64,000 bases of DNA from a bacterium (GTDB lineage: Bacteria; Vulcanimicrobiota; JABDET01), in the NCBI GenBank assembly GCA_021800275.1, contig JAJYZB010000001.1, positions 248,001 to 312,000 of the forward strand, written 5' to 3'. Of the stretch, positions 15,837-26,912 are shown one piece after another. Below the pieces are notes generated by a model. It was not told where the DNA came from and did no database searches. It saw nothing but the letters and a program-made list of their open reading frames with translations. Position numbers and translations under genes: made by a program. The first letter of the stretch is position 1; every line of letters begins with the position of its first letter.

Positions 15837-17354
15837 TTATGGTTTATAGCAAAATTGAGAGGTCGCTAACTCCTGGTTAGCGAGGGCAAACCCCTGATCA
15901 GCCGCTTTTTCCCACCAGTAAACTGCTTTAGAACAATTTTTTTGAACACCTTTCCCTTTTGCATAAGCAACTCCCAGATTATTTTCACCATAGACATTTC
16001 CCTGAAGAGCAGCCTTTTTATACCAATAAACGGCTTCTGGATAGCTCTGATTCACCCCATCCCCATAGAAATAGGCTAATCCTAGATTAACTTCTGCTCC
16101 TGAATTTCCCTGAGCCGCTGCTTTTTTCCACCAATAAACAGCCTCATAATAATTTTTTTTTACCCCATCCCCATGGGAAAATGCATTCCCTAAATTTAGT
16201 TCAGCATTGGCATCGCCTTTTCGCGCTTTTTTCCACCAATAAATAGCTGCAGCATAACTATCACCAACGTTTCGGAGCCCTCTTTCAGCATCAGTGTTTC
16301 CTTGAGCCGCCGCTTTTTTAAACCAGTAAACAGCTTTGGTAATGTCTGGAGCTGTACCTTTCCCATCAGCATAAGCCCAGCCTAGATTATCTTCCCCATA
16401 AACATTTCCCTGAGCCGCCGCTTTTTTATACCAGTAAACTGCTTTAGAATAATTTAGGTTCACTCCATGACCATCATAGTAAGCATTTCCTAAATGATTC
16501 TCTGCATTGGCATTTCCTTGAGCCGCTTTTTGACGCCAAATAACCACGTTTTTATGCCATTGAGCACGGACCTCAATAGCCTTTAAATTTTTCTCTGCGA
16601 CTGTATTTCCCTGAGCCGCCGCTTTTTTATACCAGTAAACTGCTTTAGAATAATTTAGGTTCACTCCATGACCATCATAGTAAGCATTTCCTAAATTAAG
16701 TTCAGCGGCAGGATTTCCTAGATCCGCGGCTTTTTTCCACCAGTAAACAGCTTTTAAGGAGTTTTGTGGTATGTTTTTGGCATGGATATAAGCATTTCCC
16801 AGATCAAAATAAGCGTTGGTATCCCCCTGATCCGCAGCTTTTTTAAACCAATACACAGATTTATCATAGTTCTGAGCTACTATTTTACCTTGAAAATAAA
16901 CAACACCCAGGGACATCTCAGCATAGGTCTTTGCGACGCCATGTCCTTGAGCCGCTGCTTTCTTGTACCAATAAACAACTTCAGTAACTTCTTGTGGTGT
17001 GGCCTCACCTTGTTGGTAAGCATCCCCGAGATTATCCTCAGCGGCGGCGCTTCCCTGATCCGCAGCTTTCTTAAACCAATATACAGCTTCATCATAATTT
17101 TGCATCACACCTAGACCATTTAAATAAGCATGCCCTAGATTGTTTTCAGCGCCAGCAAACCCCTGTTCAGCCGCTTTTTCCCACCAATAAAAAGCTTCAG
17201 TATAGTTCTTTTGTTTATAATCATCATTCCCCCATTTGTATTCTTGTTTTGCGCTGTAAGCGCTGCTGTAACTTAAAAAGGGGATAATGCACGAAAAGAT
17301 TAGAAGAAAACTTAAAAAAATTATACTTTTTTTAATTTGCTCTTTGATGTTCAT
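15837..17354 (-). CDS. Secreted Sel1-repeat (TPR-like) protein
   Basis: This 505-residue protein has an N-terminal signal peptide (Lys-rich start, hydrophobic core about 10-27, SSAYSA cleavage-like site) followed by about twelve 36-residue Sel1 repeats of the type AVYWYKKAAAQGNxxAExNLGxAYxxGxGVxxNY. Such solenoids act as protein-interaction scaffolds in the periplasm or outside the cell; the partner is unknown. AAGGAGG seven bases before the ATG fixes the start. The gene has been remodelled recently: a 92-bp segment is duplicated exactly. Two repeats lack the central linker, consistent with unequal exchange. It is upstream of an ankyrin gene relic in the same frame. Confidence 0.93.
   Translation of the reverse strand: MNIKEQIKKSIIFLSFLLIFSCIIPFLSYSSAYSAKQEYKWGNDDYKQKNYTEAFYWWEKAAEQGFAGAENNLGHAYLNGLGVMQNYDEAVYWFKKAADQGSAAAEDNLGDAYQQGEATPQEVTEVVYWYKKAAAQGHGVAKTYAEMSLGVVYFQGKIVAQNYDKSVYWFKKAADQGDTNAYFDLGNAYIHAKNIPQNSLKAVYWWKKAADLGNPAAELNLGNAYYDGHGVNLNYSKAVYWYKKAAAQGNTVAEKNLKAIEVRAQWHKNVVIWRQKAAQGNANAENHLGNAYYDGHGVNLNYSKAVYWYKKAAAQGNVYGEDNLGWAYADGKGTAPDITKAVYWFKKAAAQGNTDAERGLRNVGDSYAAAIYWWKKARKGDANAELNLGNAFSHGDGVKKNYYEAVYWWKKAAAQGNSGAEVNLGLAYFYGDGVNQSYPEAVYWYKKAALQGNVYGENNLGVAYAKGKGVQKNCSKAVYWWEKAADQGFALANQELATSQFCYKP
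16404..16696 (-). repeat. Exact 92-bp direct repeat within the Sel1 gene
   Basis: Positions 16404-16495 and 16605-16696 are identical over 92 bp (offset 201 bp, 67 codons), including synonymous positions, whereas the other Sel1 units have diverged. This indicates recent duplication or gene conversion inside the coding sequence. Confidence 0.95.
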
Positions 17355-17507
17355 GATGATTCCTCCTTCTGGATGGTAGAGTAGTTCCTTTTAAGAGAGT
17401 TTATCGGAATAAGTTAAAATCATTGGCAGCCGTATGCCCAAAAATAAGAAAATTTTTGTTGTTATTTTCAACGATAATCCCCCCTGCCTATCTCCTACCC
17501 CATTGGT

Positions 17508-18569
17508 TTAATCATTTTTTAATCTCTTAACCGCCTGTTCAGCGATTTCAGGGACAATCTCATATCCTACTCCATTTCTTTGTAAATCTAAACTCGCTTT
17601 CAAGGTGGTGCCGCTGCCCAAAAATGGATCCAAAACGGTTTCTGTGATATAGGTGAACGCTTTAATAATTCGATGCGGCAGTTCATAAGGGAAAGGAGCG
17701 GCATGGGAACGATTGTCTCCGCTCTTTTCAGGATTCATAATCCAGATATCCGTGTTTTTTAATTTCAGCCAAAAATCTTTATCCAGTTTTGAGTCTTCTT
17801 TCTGCTTTTTAGTTAAATGACCGTATTTATCAAATCCTTTTTTGTCGGGTTTATTAAACTCTAAAATAAATTCATGCATGTGATTGATTAAAATCCCACC
17901 AGGATAAGGATAGGTGCCAAAATGAGCCCTTACTCCATTGGTCTTCTGCCAAATAATATCTCTTTTAAAAACAAATCCGATCTTTTCCATTAAATCAATG
18001 GTCCTGCCAACCAAATTCAAAGATCTAAATCCATCGGAAGTTCGAATTGGTAAATTCATAATATTGATAAACGCTTTTCTTCCTGGCTCGAGAACCCGAA
18101 AAACCTCTTTCCAAACCTCTCCAATGTTTTCAAACCATTCTTCTAAATTATGAATATTCCCAAGATCCTCTGAATCCTGTTCTCGGGAATACAATTTGGC
18201 GTTGAAATAAGGGGGGGAAGTAACCATTAAATGAATTGAATTGTCTGCCAACTCTTTCATGCGCATAGAACTTTTAACATAAATTTTCTGCCAAGTATTA
18301 TCCACATCTAACACTATTTCAGCAGGAAGTCTTTTGTTATCTCTTTTTTTCTTAATAGGGAAGTTTTTTTCGTATTTTATTAAATCTTGAAGGTCAAACC
18401 GCTTCTGCCCACTGGCTGCTGAAGCACAGGCAAGTTTCTCTGTTCGCACCCATTCATGCAGAACTCTAACCGAAACCCCAAGCCACTGAGCAGCTTCAAT
18501 GGAAGACAAGTATTTTCTATCCTGATAATCTCTGCAAGTTTCTGCTGTACCCCTGGACTCCTTGAGCAT
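17508..18569 (-). CDS. Orphan DNA methyltransferase (beta class, probably N4-cytosine) with N-terminal MerR-type HTH
   Basis: This 353-residue protein opens with a MerR/excisionase-like helix-turn-helix (SSIEAAQWLGVSVRVLHEWV, about 22-70). The catalytic motif TSPPYFNAKLY (about 115) follows, and the SAM-binding motif DPFLGSGTTLKASL is near the C terminus. Motif IV before motif I defines the beta class, and TSPPY rather than DPPY favours N4-methylcytosine. No restriction endonuclease gene is beside it, so it looks like a solitary methylase or half of a broken restriction system. The HTH may give autoregulation or target choice. The start codon is uncertain because no clear ribosome site precedes the chosen ATG. 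Confidence 0.87.
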   Translation of the reverse strand: MLKESRGTAETCRDYQDRKYLSSIEAAQWLGVSVRVLHEWVRTEKLACASAASGQKRFDLQDLIKYEKNFPIKKKRDNKRLPAEIVLDVDNTWQKIYVKSSMRMKELADNSIHLMVTSPPYFNAKLYSREQDSEDLGNIHNLEEWFENIGEVWKEVFRVLEPGRKAFINIMNLPIRTSDGFRSLNLVGRTIDLMEKIGFVFKRDIIWQKTNGVRAHFGTYPYPGGILINHMHEFILEFNKPDKKGFDKYGHLTKKQKEDSKLDKDFWLKLKNTDIWIMNPEKSGDNRSHAAPFPYELPHRIIKAFTYITETVLDPFLGSGTTLKASLDLQRNGVGYEIVPEIAEQAVKRLKND

Positions 18570-18653
18570 AATGATGCTTTTCTCTTCATTTCCTCTAATT
18601 ACTGCTTTAGGCTTGAAATTGAATACACATCCCTCAGTACTGCAAATGCAAAG

Positions 18654-19820
18654 TCAGTTTCCCTTGTGCAGCATTTTAAACACTTCTTCTGCGATCATAA
18701 TCTCTTCATTGGTTCGAATCACTCGAACCATGACTCTGCTATTCGGATCTGAAATCACAAAAGCATTCTTTTGATCAACCTCAGGATCATGGTTTCTTGA
18801 TGGATCCAGTTGAATTCCCAAAAACTCTAAGTTAGCGCAGATCCTCTCTCGAATCACAGGAGCATTCTCTCCAATTCCACCGGAAAAAACAAGAGTATCA
18901 AGCCCCCCTAAAACTGCAGCAAAACCCCCAATCCATTTTTTTACTTGAAAGCAGAAATAATCCACAGCTTCTTTGGCTTTTGAATCTTTCGCCTCAGCCT
19001 TCAATAAATTCCGAAAATCAGAACTGGTTTCAGAAATCCCCAGAAGTCCTGATTCTTTATTGACCATCTGATTGAACTGCTGCGGGGTCGTCCCTTCAGT
19101 TTGATTCAAATACCAAAAAAGCCCTGGATCCAGATCCCCGGAGCGCGTGCTCATCGGAATTCCGGAAGCAGGAGTAAAACACATACTGGTATCCAGACAT
19201 TTTCCACGATGAACTGCAGCTAAACTGGCGCCATTCCCTAAATGAGCGAAAATAATCCGACCCTCAGCTTCTTTCTCTTTCCCAATCCGCCTGAGTTCCC
19301 GCAGGAGAAACTCATAAGAAATGCCGTGAAACCCATATTTTCTTATCCCTTTTGCCTCATAACGTCGAGGGATTGGGATCCTTTTTGCCACCATAGGAAG
19401 GTCATGATGAAATGCAGTATCAAAACATGCCACTTGAAACAGATCAGGATAACGAATTTGAATTTCAGTCATGATCGCAATTTCTGCGGGAAGATGATCT
19501 GGATCAAAAGAACTCAACCTTTCAAGTTCTTTCAAAAGCTCTGTAGTTACACGAGCAGAGGAAACATACTTTTCTCCTCCATGAACAACCCGATGCCCTA
19601 CTGCTGAAAAAGTAGAAAAGGGAATTTTTTGATCGATTCGGGAGATCAAAGAATCAGCTGCAACGCTTGGACTGGCAGTTTCATTCCCAATCCCCTCAAT
19701 CTTTCCGCTGAGAACGCGATTTAAAGTGTTGACGCTTCCTGAAAAATCCTTTTTTTCAAAAACAGAAAACTTAATGTTTGAAGATCCGCTGTTCAAAACT
19801 AAAACAGATTGTTCCCCCAT
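18654..19820 (-). CDS. ackA: Acetate kinase
   Basis: This 388-residue ASKHA-family kinase converts acetyl phosphate plus ADP to acetate plus ATP. Characteristic segments are VLVLNSGSSNIKFSVFE at the N terminus, VGHRVVHGGEKY, CFDTAFHHDLP, IFAHLGNGASLAAV, MSTRSGDLDPGLFWYL and LVFSGGIGENAPVIRERI. The length is normal for AckA. Phosphotransacetylase, its usual partner, is not adjacent. It suggests overflow or fermentative acetate metabolism with substrate-level ATP formation. Downstream on the same strand, 84 nt away, is the orphan methyltransferase, probably an unrelated neighbour. Confidence 0.95.
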   Translation of the reverse strand: MGEQSVLVLNSGSSNIKFSVFEKKDFSGSVNTLNRVLSGKIEGIGNETASPSVAADSLISRIDQKIPFSTFSAVGHRVVHGGEKYVSSARVTTELLKELERLSSFDPDHLPAEIAIMTEIQIRYPDLFQVACFDTAFHHDLPMVAKRIPIPRRYEAKGIRKYGFHGISYEFLLRELRRIGKEKEAEGRIIFAHLGNGASLAAVHRGKCLDTSMCFTPASGIPMSTRSGDLDPGLFWYLNQTEGTTPQQFNQMVNKESGLLGISETSSDFRNLLKAEAKDSKAKEAVDYFCFQVKKWIGGFAAVLGGLDTLVFSGGIGENAPVIRERICANLEFLGIQLDPSRNHDPEVDQKNAFVISDPNSRVMVRVIRTNEEIMIAEEVFKMLHKGN

Positions 19821-20095
19821 ATTCTACTCCAATCGATCTTTCACTTTTTTGTCAGAAAGTTTCCCGGAGACCAGCTTTAAAACCTGCTTTTGTTTTCCCC
19901 TTTTACCATGAAGTCTCTCGCCTTATCCTAATAAACTTCTTTTGTCTTCTTTTACGCTCAAGAAACACAGTATTTTCTACCCTTCTTCCTCTTCACGTCA
20001 ATCACCCCTGGAAAAGGAAAAAAATCGGCCGTCAATAATAATTATACTAAGGCAAAGCAAATCATAGAATAATCTCTGCCTATTGGAGGCATTAA

Positions 20096-21013
20096 ATGAA
20101 AACTTTTAGTTTAGCTGTATTTATTTGTTTGTTCTCTTTCCTTTTAGCAGGCTGCGGCGGCAGCAGCGGTTCCATGAGCGGCAGCTCAAGTCTTCAAGTC
20201 TCTATGGTGGATACTCCATTTTCTTTAAGCGGACAAACCGTGACAGCAGTCAATTTAGGGATTAGTGAAATAGAAGTTATAGGGAATGGACAGAAGCCAA
20301 CAGTTGTGGACAGTTTTTCCCCGCCAGATGTAGTGAATATTCTCAACTACACCTCTTCATCCAGCCCCCTCACCTTCCCATCCTCCTCCATTCCATCAGG
20401 AACTTATTCCCAGGTCCGTTTTATCTTAAATACGGCTGACACCACGATTACAGTGAATGGAACGACTTCCCAATTATTCGTTCCGAGCGGAACCTGTGAA
20501 GGATTCAGCAGCAGTAATCAAACCTGCACAGATTCTGGTAATGGACAGGGAACTGCTGGAGTAAAAGTAAATTTATCTCCCCATTTAAATGCGGTTTCCG
20601 GCGGAGTTTATGCTTTTATTCTGGACTTCAATGCTCAGGAATCTATCGTTCTGGCAAATGGACAGTACATCATGAAACCAGTGATTGTCGCCAGCGCCAC
20701 AAATATCGCAGGATCTCTTTCTGGAACAGTTTTAAATCAAGCGGGAAGCCCTGTTTCCAATGCTCTTGTTGAAGCAGAACAAAATGGCGCTGTCATCAAT
20801 ACAGGAGTAACCGATGCTTCTGGCGGTTTTACCATTAATTCCCTACTGGCTGGAACTTACAATTTAGTGGTTCTAAATCAATACACAACAGTAGCAGGAA
20901 CCAGTGAAACAGCATCCGGATACGACAACAGTGTGGGCTCCACTTTAGATGTTTCTGGAAGTTTCACGGTCACAGCAGGGAACACAACCAGCACAGGAAA
21001 TATAACGGATTAA
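20096..21013 (+). CDS. Lipoprotein with DUF4382-like and carboxypeptidase-regulatory-like domains
   Basis: This 305-residue exported lipoprotein has the signal peptide MKTFSLAVFICLFSFLLAGC, with the lipobox Cys at residue 20, then a Gly/Ser-rich spacer. The first domain (about 30-200) follows the DUF4382 pattern (SSLQVSMVDTPF, INxG.Y.QVRF-like SGTYSQVRFILN, LDFNAQESIVL). The second (about 205-305) is a beta-sandwich of the carboxypeptidase regulatory type (AGSPVSNALVEAEQNG, TDASGGFTINSLLAGTYNLVV). It probably binds something at the cell surface; function unknown. GGAGG sits 7 nt before the ATG. It is a single-gene unit. Confidence 0.85.
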   Translation: MKTFSLAVFICLFSFLLAGCGGSSGSMSGSSSLQVSMVDTPFSLSGQTVTAVNLGISEIEVIGNGQKPTVVDSFSPPDVVNILNYTSSSSPLTFPSSSIPSGTYSQVRFILNTADTTITVNGTTSQLFVPSGTCEGFSSSNQTCTDSGNGQGTAGVKVNLSPHLNAVSGGVYAFILDFNAQESIVLANGQYIMKPVIVASATNIAGSLSGTVLNQAGSPVSNALVEAEQNGAVINTGVTDASGGFTINSLLAGTYNLVVLNQYTTVAGTSETASGYDNSVGSTLDVSGSFTVTAGNTTSTGNITD

Positions 21014-22809
<1,796 letters not shown>

Positions 22810-22826
22810 ATGGCGAGATTCTAATT

Positions 22827-23675
22827 ATGGCAAGTGTTAAAGACATTAAACTGCGAGTAAGAGCTGTAAAGAACACGCAGCAGATCACAAAAGCAATGAA
22901 AATGGTGGCGGCCGCGCGAATTAAACGAGCAGAGGCAAAAGTAAAATCTTCCCGCCCTTACACAGAAAAAATGAGAAAAATGGTGGAAGAGGTGGTTGGG
23001 CTGTCCGAAGAACCGAATCCTTTTTTTATCGCAAAGACTGCCGCAAAAAAAACAGCTCTGCTCTTAGTGACTGCAGACAAAGGTTTATGCGGAGCCTATA
23101 ACGCGAACTTAATACGAGTCACACAGCAGTTTTTGAATCAAAATCAAAATCGAGAGATCCACCTCCTCACTGTAGGCAACAAAGGCAGATCTTTTTTCTC
23201 GAAAAGAAACATCAATATTTCCAATTCTTTTCAGATTTCATTCTACCCTGAATTTCATGAAGCCCAGAATATTGCCGAACTTCTCATGAAAAATTTCGTG
23301 GACGGAATCTGGGATGAGATTCACATCATTTACTCTCAATTCATTTCTGCCATGCATCAAAAACCGCAGCAGATCCAACTGCTGCCTTTATCTGCCGAAT
23401 CATCTCGAAATAAGAGAGAATTTTTATTTGAGCCCGATCCTGAATCTGTGTTAAAATCCCTTCTCCCGAAATTTATCAGTGTGCTGATCTATAATGTTTT
23501 GTTAGAAGCCCGAGCATCAGAACTTGGAGCAAGGCTGGTCGCCATGGGAAATGCCACTGACAACGCTAAAAAATTGATTGATGCGCTGACCCTGCAGTTC
23601 TATCGAGCAAGACAGGAATCCATTACACGAGAAATTTTAGAAGTGGCTTCCGGGTCTGAAGCTTTAAAAGGATAG
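22827..23675 (+). CDS. atpG: F1F0-ATP synthase subunit gamma
   Basis: This 282-residue rotor-stalk subunit has the N-terminal coiled coil MASVKDIKLRVRAVKNTQQI and KAMKMVAAARIKRAE, the central LLVTADKGLCGAYNANLIR and the C-terminal helix MGNATDNAKKLIDALTLQFY with RARQESITREILEV. It links F1 catalysis to c-ring rotation. It begins 17 nt after atpA and is followed, after 56 nt, by an ABC transporter gene rather than atpD. Length and conserved ends are normal and no regulatory insertion is visible. Confidence 0.97.
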   Translation: MASVKDIKLRVRAVKNTQQITKAMKMVAAARIKRAEAKVKSSRPYTEKMRKMVEEVVGLSEEPNPFFIAKTAAKKTALLLVTADKGLCGAYNANLIRVTQQFLNQNQNREIHLLTVGNKGRSFFSKRNINISNSFQISFYPEFHEAQNIAELLMKNFVDGIWDEIHIIYSQFISAMHQKPQQIQLLPLSAESSRNKREFLFEPDPESVLKSLLPKFISVLIYNVLLEARASELGARLVAMGNATDNAKKLIDALTLQFYRARQESITREILEVASGSEALKG

Positions 23676-23731
23676 AACAACTCCACCTGAGCCATCTAAC
23701 AATTTCTAAGCAGTAGGGGGGAACAAAATTC

Positions 23732-24469
23732 GTGCTGGAAATTGAATGCAGCAAATTAACTAAAAAATTTGAAAGTTTTTGCGCTGTGGATGAAATTACC
23801 CTCCAAATCTCTGCCGGTGAAATATTCGGATTTCTAGGCCCTAATGGAGCCGGGAAAACCACGACCATACGACTTCTTATGGGAATGCTGGTCCCCACGA
23901 GCGGCTTCGCAAATATCCATGGGATGGACTGTTTAAAAGATAGAATCGAATTAAAAAAATGGATCGGATATCTCCCTGATTTTCCTACTTTTCACGACTA
24001 TTTAAGAGGAAGCGAGATCCTGAATTTTGTCGGACAGATGCATGGTTTGAAAACCGATGAAAGAAAAGAGAAAGCAGCGGCTCTTATGAAAAAATTCGGA
24101 TTAATCGAAGCAGCAGATGAATTTGCCGTTAATTATTCAGCAGGAATGAAAAGAAAACTGGCTCTTGCCTGCGCCCAGATCCATGATCCGCAAATTTTCC
24201 TTTTAGATGAACCCACCAATGAACTGGATCCAATTGCTTCAAGAGAGGTTCAAAATTGGATTCTATCATCTGCTAGTTCTGGCAAAACAATTTTTTTAAG
24301 CACTCACCTGCTGGAACAAGCGGAAAAACTCTGCCACCGCGTCGGAATCTTACACAATGGGAAACTATTAGCTCTAGGAACCCCTGGAGAGCTGGAAGAA
24401 CATCTCTGTCCTGGAGGTTCTTTGGAAGAGGTATTTTTTTCAGTTACCGGCACAGATCATCATGAATAA
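23732..24469 (+). CDS. ABC transporter ATP-binding protein (ABC-2/Nat type)
   Basis: This 245-residue ATPase has Walker A GPNGAGKTTTIRLL (about 35), the signature YSAGMKRKLALACAQ (about 137), Walker B IFLLDEPTNELDP and the switch His in LSTHLLEQAEKLC. The GTG start is preceded by AGGGGGGAA. It overlaps the permease-protease gene by 8 nt, so the two form one transporter. The layout (a single-domain ATPase, then an ABC-2 permease) resembles exporters of the Nat or CcmA-like drug/Na+ group. The substrate is unknown; the attached CPBP protease suggests a peptide or a protein-processing role (inference). Confidence 0.93.
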   Translation: MLEIECSKLTKKFESFCAVDEITLQISAGEIFGFLGPNGAGKTTTIRLLMGMLVPTSGFANIHGMDCLKDRIELKKWIGYLPDFPTFHDYLRGSEILNFVGQMHGLKTDERKEKAAALMKKFGLIEAADEFAVNYSAGMKRKLALACAQIHDPQIFLLDEPTNELDPIASREVQNWILSSASSGKTIFLSTHLLEQAEKLCHRVGILHNGKLLALGTPGELEEHLCPGGSLEEVFFSVTGTDHHE

Positions 24470-26831
24470 AGTTTCTCCTTTCAAAGCCGCTGCTTATTTT
24501 CTTCTTTTAAAACTAAAAAGATTTCAGAATTTAGTTGGTTCTAGACTTTTTTTTGCTGGAATTTTTAAAAAAAAAGCAAAAAGAGCCGGAACTCCTTCGA
24601 GAAAAAGGTTCAGTCTAATTCTTGCTCTGATCCTTGTTCCACTCTCATTCTTCTCAGGAATTGGATTTTCACTATTCCTTTTATTTGGCCTTGAACCCCT
24701 GTTTTTATCTCGAGCCTCGCAGAATTTGAACGCTGTACTCTCCCCTCCCCCTTTTTTCCTGGTTCGAGCTGGCGGACTTATTTTAACCATTCTTTTCCTT
24801 GGATTAACAGGACTTTCCATCGGAGGAATCACCCGTGATCTGTCTGATTTAGACCACGAAATCGAGTGGATGTTCACAATGCCTATCTCTATTTCAGATG
24901 TCTATGGAGTAAAAATTTTAGAAGCGACTCTAATGAATGGCGGCTGGTTTTTCACTGCTCCTTTATGGGGAACCATTTTATGGTTCATGGGATACCGCTG
25001 GCTTGCCCTGGCAGGAGCTGTTCTATTTACCCTTCTAATGAATTTTGCGATGGCAGTGGTCCAGTTTGTCTGCGAAATTTTTTTTCGACGTTATTTTTCC
25101 TGGTATTCTATTCGGAATCTACAGGCATTCATCTATCTGATAAGCTGGCTTCTGCTCCTTTTTCTTTATTTTATTCCTTATTTAGCGCCTTCTTTCATCA
25201 GCCCAATCAATTTCAAGCCCGCTCAGAGCAGCGTAAACATTTTAAAAAACTCCCTTTTTGCTCACATCATTCATTCTGCCAGCAAAATCACTTTATATAT
25301 GCCATGGAGCATTCTAATTCGTCTGGCTGAACCAGAAACAGCGCACTTGCCTGAGATGAAATTTCTTGTCTTAATTCTAGAAATTACAGCATTTCTTGGA
25401 TGCGCTGCTGTCCTCATCCAATTTGGAACCAAAACCGGGCTTGAAATGATTCAAAAGAAATATCAAGGAAATCGGGCAGGAAATCAAAAACCTTCTTCTT
25501 TTTTTCTCCCCGGAATTGTCGGAAAAGAACTTTGTTTAATGACACGCGACAAAAAAATGCTGATAACAGCCATCTTTTTCCCCCTCATCTACGATGTCTT
25601 AATCCTTGTATTTCTATTTTCCGGTTTGCAAAATAAATTAAACACTGTTGTTTTAGGAGCTCTTGGCTTTGGAATAGGTTCTTATGTTTTATTCTTTTCA
25701 ATCCCATTTGTTATGGATTTTGAGAGAGAAGGGTTATGGCTGCTTTACACTTTCCCAAAATCTCTTCCCCGAATGATTTCTGAAAAAGGGGCGGCCTGGA
25801 TCGGCATTGCCCTTTTATACGCAGCAACTTCGATTTTAATAGGAACCCTTTATCTGGGACATTTTGGAATCGGAGATTTTGGAATCCTGATCTGGAATTT
25901 AATTGGAATTCCTTTATTTGGACTCATCTCTATCTTTATTGCCGCCCTTCATTTTGATCCCGCTTCAACCAGCAGAACTCAGGTGGCAAGTTTTGGAGTC
26001 TTTCTCTTCATAGAAATTGTATGGCTCGCTTTTCTAGGAGACCTGTTCCTACCATCTTTTTGGAGTAAACTGGTTGCCATGATGATTTTCTCTGCTCTAG
26101 CTCTGGCTCTCTGGCAGAAATTCACGAATCAAGCTGATTACTTTTTAGACCCGACAGCCCTCCCTCCGCGAAGCATTGATTTTCTGGATGGACTCACCGC
26201 CCTTTTTGCCTTTTTCCAGATTCAAATCCTGGCGCAGATATTTTTCATGGATCTTTCCAAAAATTTTAAAATAACTGTTACCAATACTATTTTCTTATCT
26301 TATTTAATAGCTGCATTTATTACGGTGGCAGGAGCATTTTTAGTTTTAAAATTACAGGGACTTAAAATTTTTCCTAATTTTAAATTTTTCCAGAAAGAAA
26401 AAGCCTTGAGTTCCTCGCTCCTGGGCATTTTAGCAGGACTGAGCGCTGGATTAGTTGGAATTTTATATTTAAAAGAGCTTGGAACTCTCCACCTTTTAAA
26501 AACTGTTTCTGAACAAGTGATCTCTTTTCACGCAAGCCCTGTCAATATTCTGCTAATGGTTTCAGTGGCTGCTCCTTTATTTGAAGAAACTTTATTTCGA
26601 GGACTGATTTACACGGGACTGAAAAAAAAGCTCCCCATCTTTTTTTCAATCATTATCAGTTCTCTTATTTTTGCCATGCTCCATCCCGCCGTTTCTGTTA
26701 TTCCTGTCTTTATTTTAGGTGTCACTGCTGCCTGGTCATATGAAAAATCAGGAGGATTAGGTGCTCCTATTATAGCTCATTCTATTTATAATGCAGTAGT
26801 TGTCATGGCTCAAGTAGGGCACTGGGTATAA
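24462..26831 (+). CDS. ABC-2 type permease fused to a CPBP intramembrane metalloprotease
   Basis: This 789-residue polytopic membrane protein has an N-terminal part (about 1-560) that is an ABC-2 permease-like region with some twelve hydrophobic segments and a cytoplasmic loop around 340-370. The last 170 residues form a CPBP (Abi/CAAX-protease) domain: EETLFRGLIY near 708, FAMLHP near 740 and APIIAHSIYN near 772, giving the Glu-Glu, Arg and two His of the family. It overlaps the ATPase gene by 8 nt. Such fusions are known in annotation but uncharacterised as far as I know; one protein may both export and cleave a substrate. It converges with the tricorn-like protease gene. Confidence 0.88.
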   Translation: MNKVSPFKAAAYFLLLKLKRFQNLVGSRLFFAGIFKKKAKRAGTPSRKRFSLILALILVPLSFFSGIGFSLFLLFGLEPLFLSRASQNLNAVLSPPPFFLVRAGGLILTILFLGLTGLSIGGITRDLSDLDHEIEWMFTMPISISDVYGVKILEATLMNGGWFFTAPLWGTILWFMGYRWLALAGAVLFTLLMNFAMAVVQFVCEIFFRRYFSWYSIRNLQAFIYLISWLLLLFLYFIPYLAPSFISPINFKPAQSSVNILKNSLFAHIIHSASKITLYMPWSILIRLAEPETAHLPEMKFLVLILEITAFLGCAAVLIQFGTKTGLEMIQKKYQGNRAGNQKPSSFFLPGIVGKELCLMTRDKKMLITAIFFPLIYDVLILVFLFSGLQNKLNTVVLGALGFGIGSYVLFFSIPFVMDFEREGLWLLYTFPKSLPRMISEKGAAWIGIALLYAATSILIGTLYLGHFGIGDFGILIWNLIGIPLFGLISIFIAALHFDPASTSRTQVASFGVFLFIEIVWLAFLGDLFLPSFWSKLVAMMIFSALALALWQKFTNQADYFLDPTALPPRSIDFLDGLTALFAFFQIQILAQIFFMDLSKNFKITVTNTIFLSYLIAAFITVAGAFLVLKLQGLKIFPNFKFFQKEKALSSSLLGILAGLSAGLVGILYLKELGTLHLLKTVSEQVISFHASPVNILLMVSVAAPLFEETLFRGLIYTGLKKKLPIFFSIIISSLIFAMLHPAVSVIPVFILGVTAAWSYEKSGGLGAPIIAHSIYNAVVVMAQVGHWV

Positions 26832-26912
26832 TTAAAGTTCAGCTTGCTTGCACAAAGGTAACGCTCATGCCTGCAGCAAGGTTAAAAATCAGGAACCCAA
26901 CTCGCACCACAT

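Noticed and set aside
15897-17130. Regularly spaced repeats resembling a CRISPR-like array
   Set aside because: The period is about 108-111 bp, in frame, and encodes Sel1 repeats with a signal peptide and ribosome site; it is coding sequence.
26843-26880. Bulged stem CTTGC(T)TGCA / TGCAGCAAG between convergent genes as a terminator
   Set aside because: No T-run follows on either strand and the loop is about 19 nt, so a Rho-independent terminator cannot be supported.
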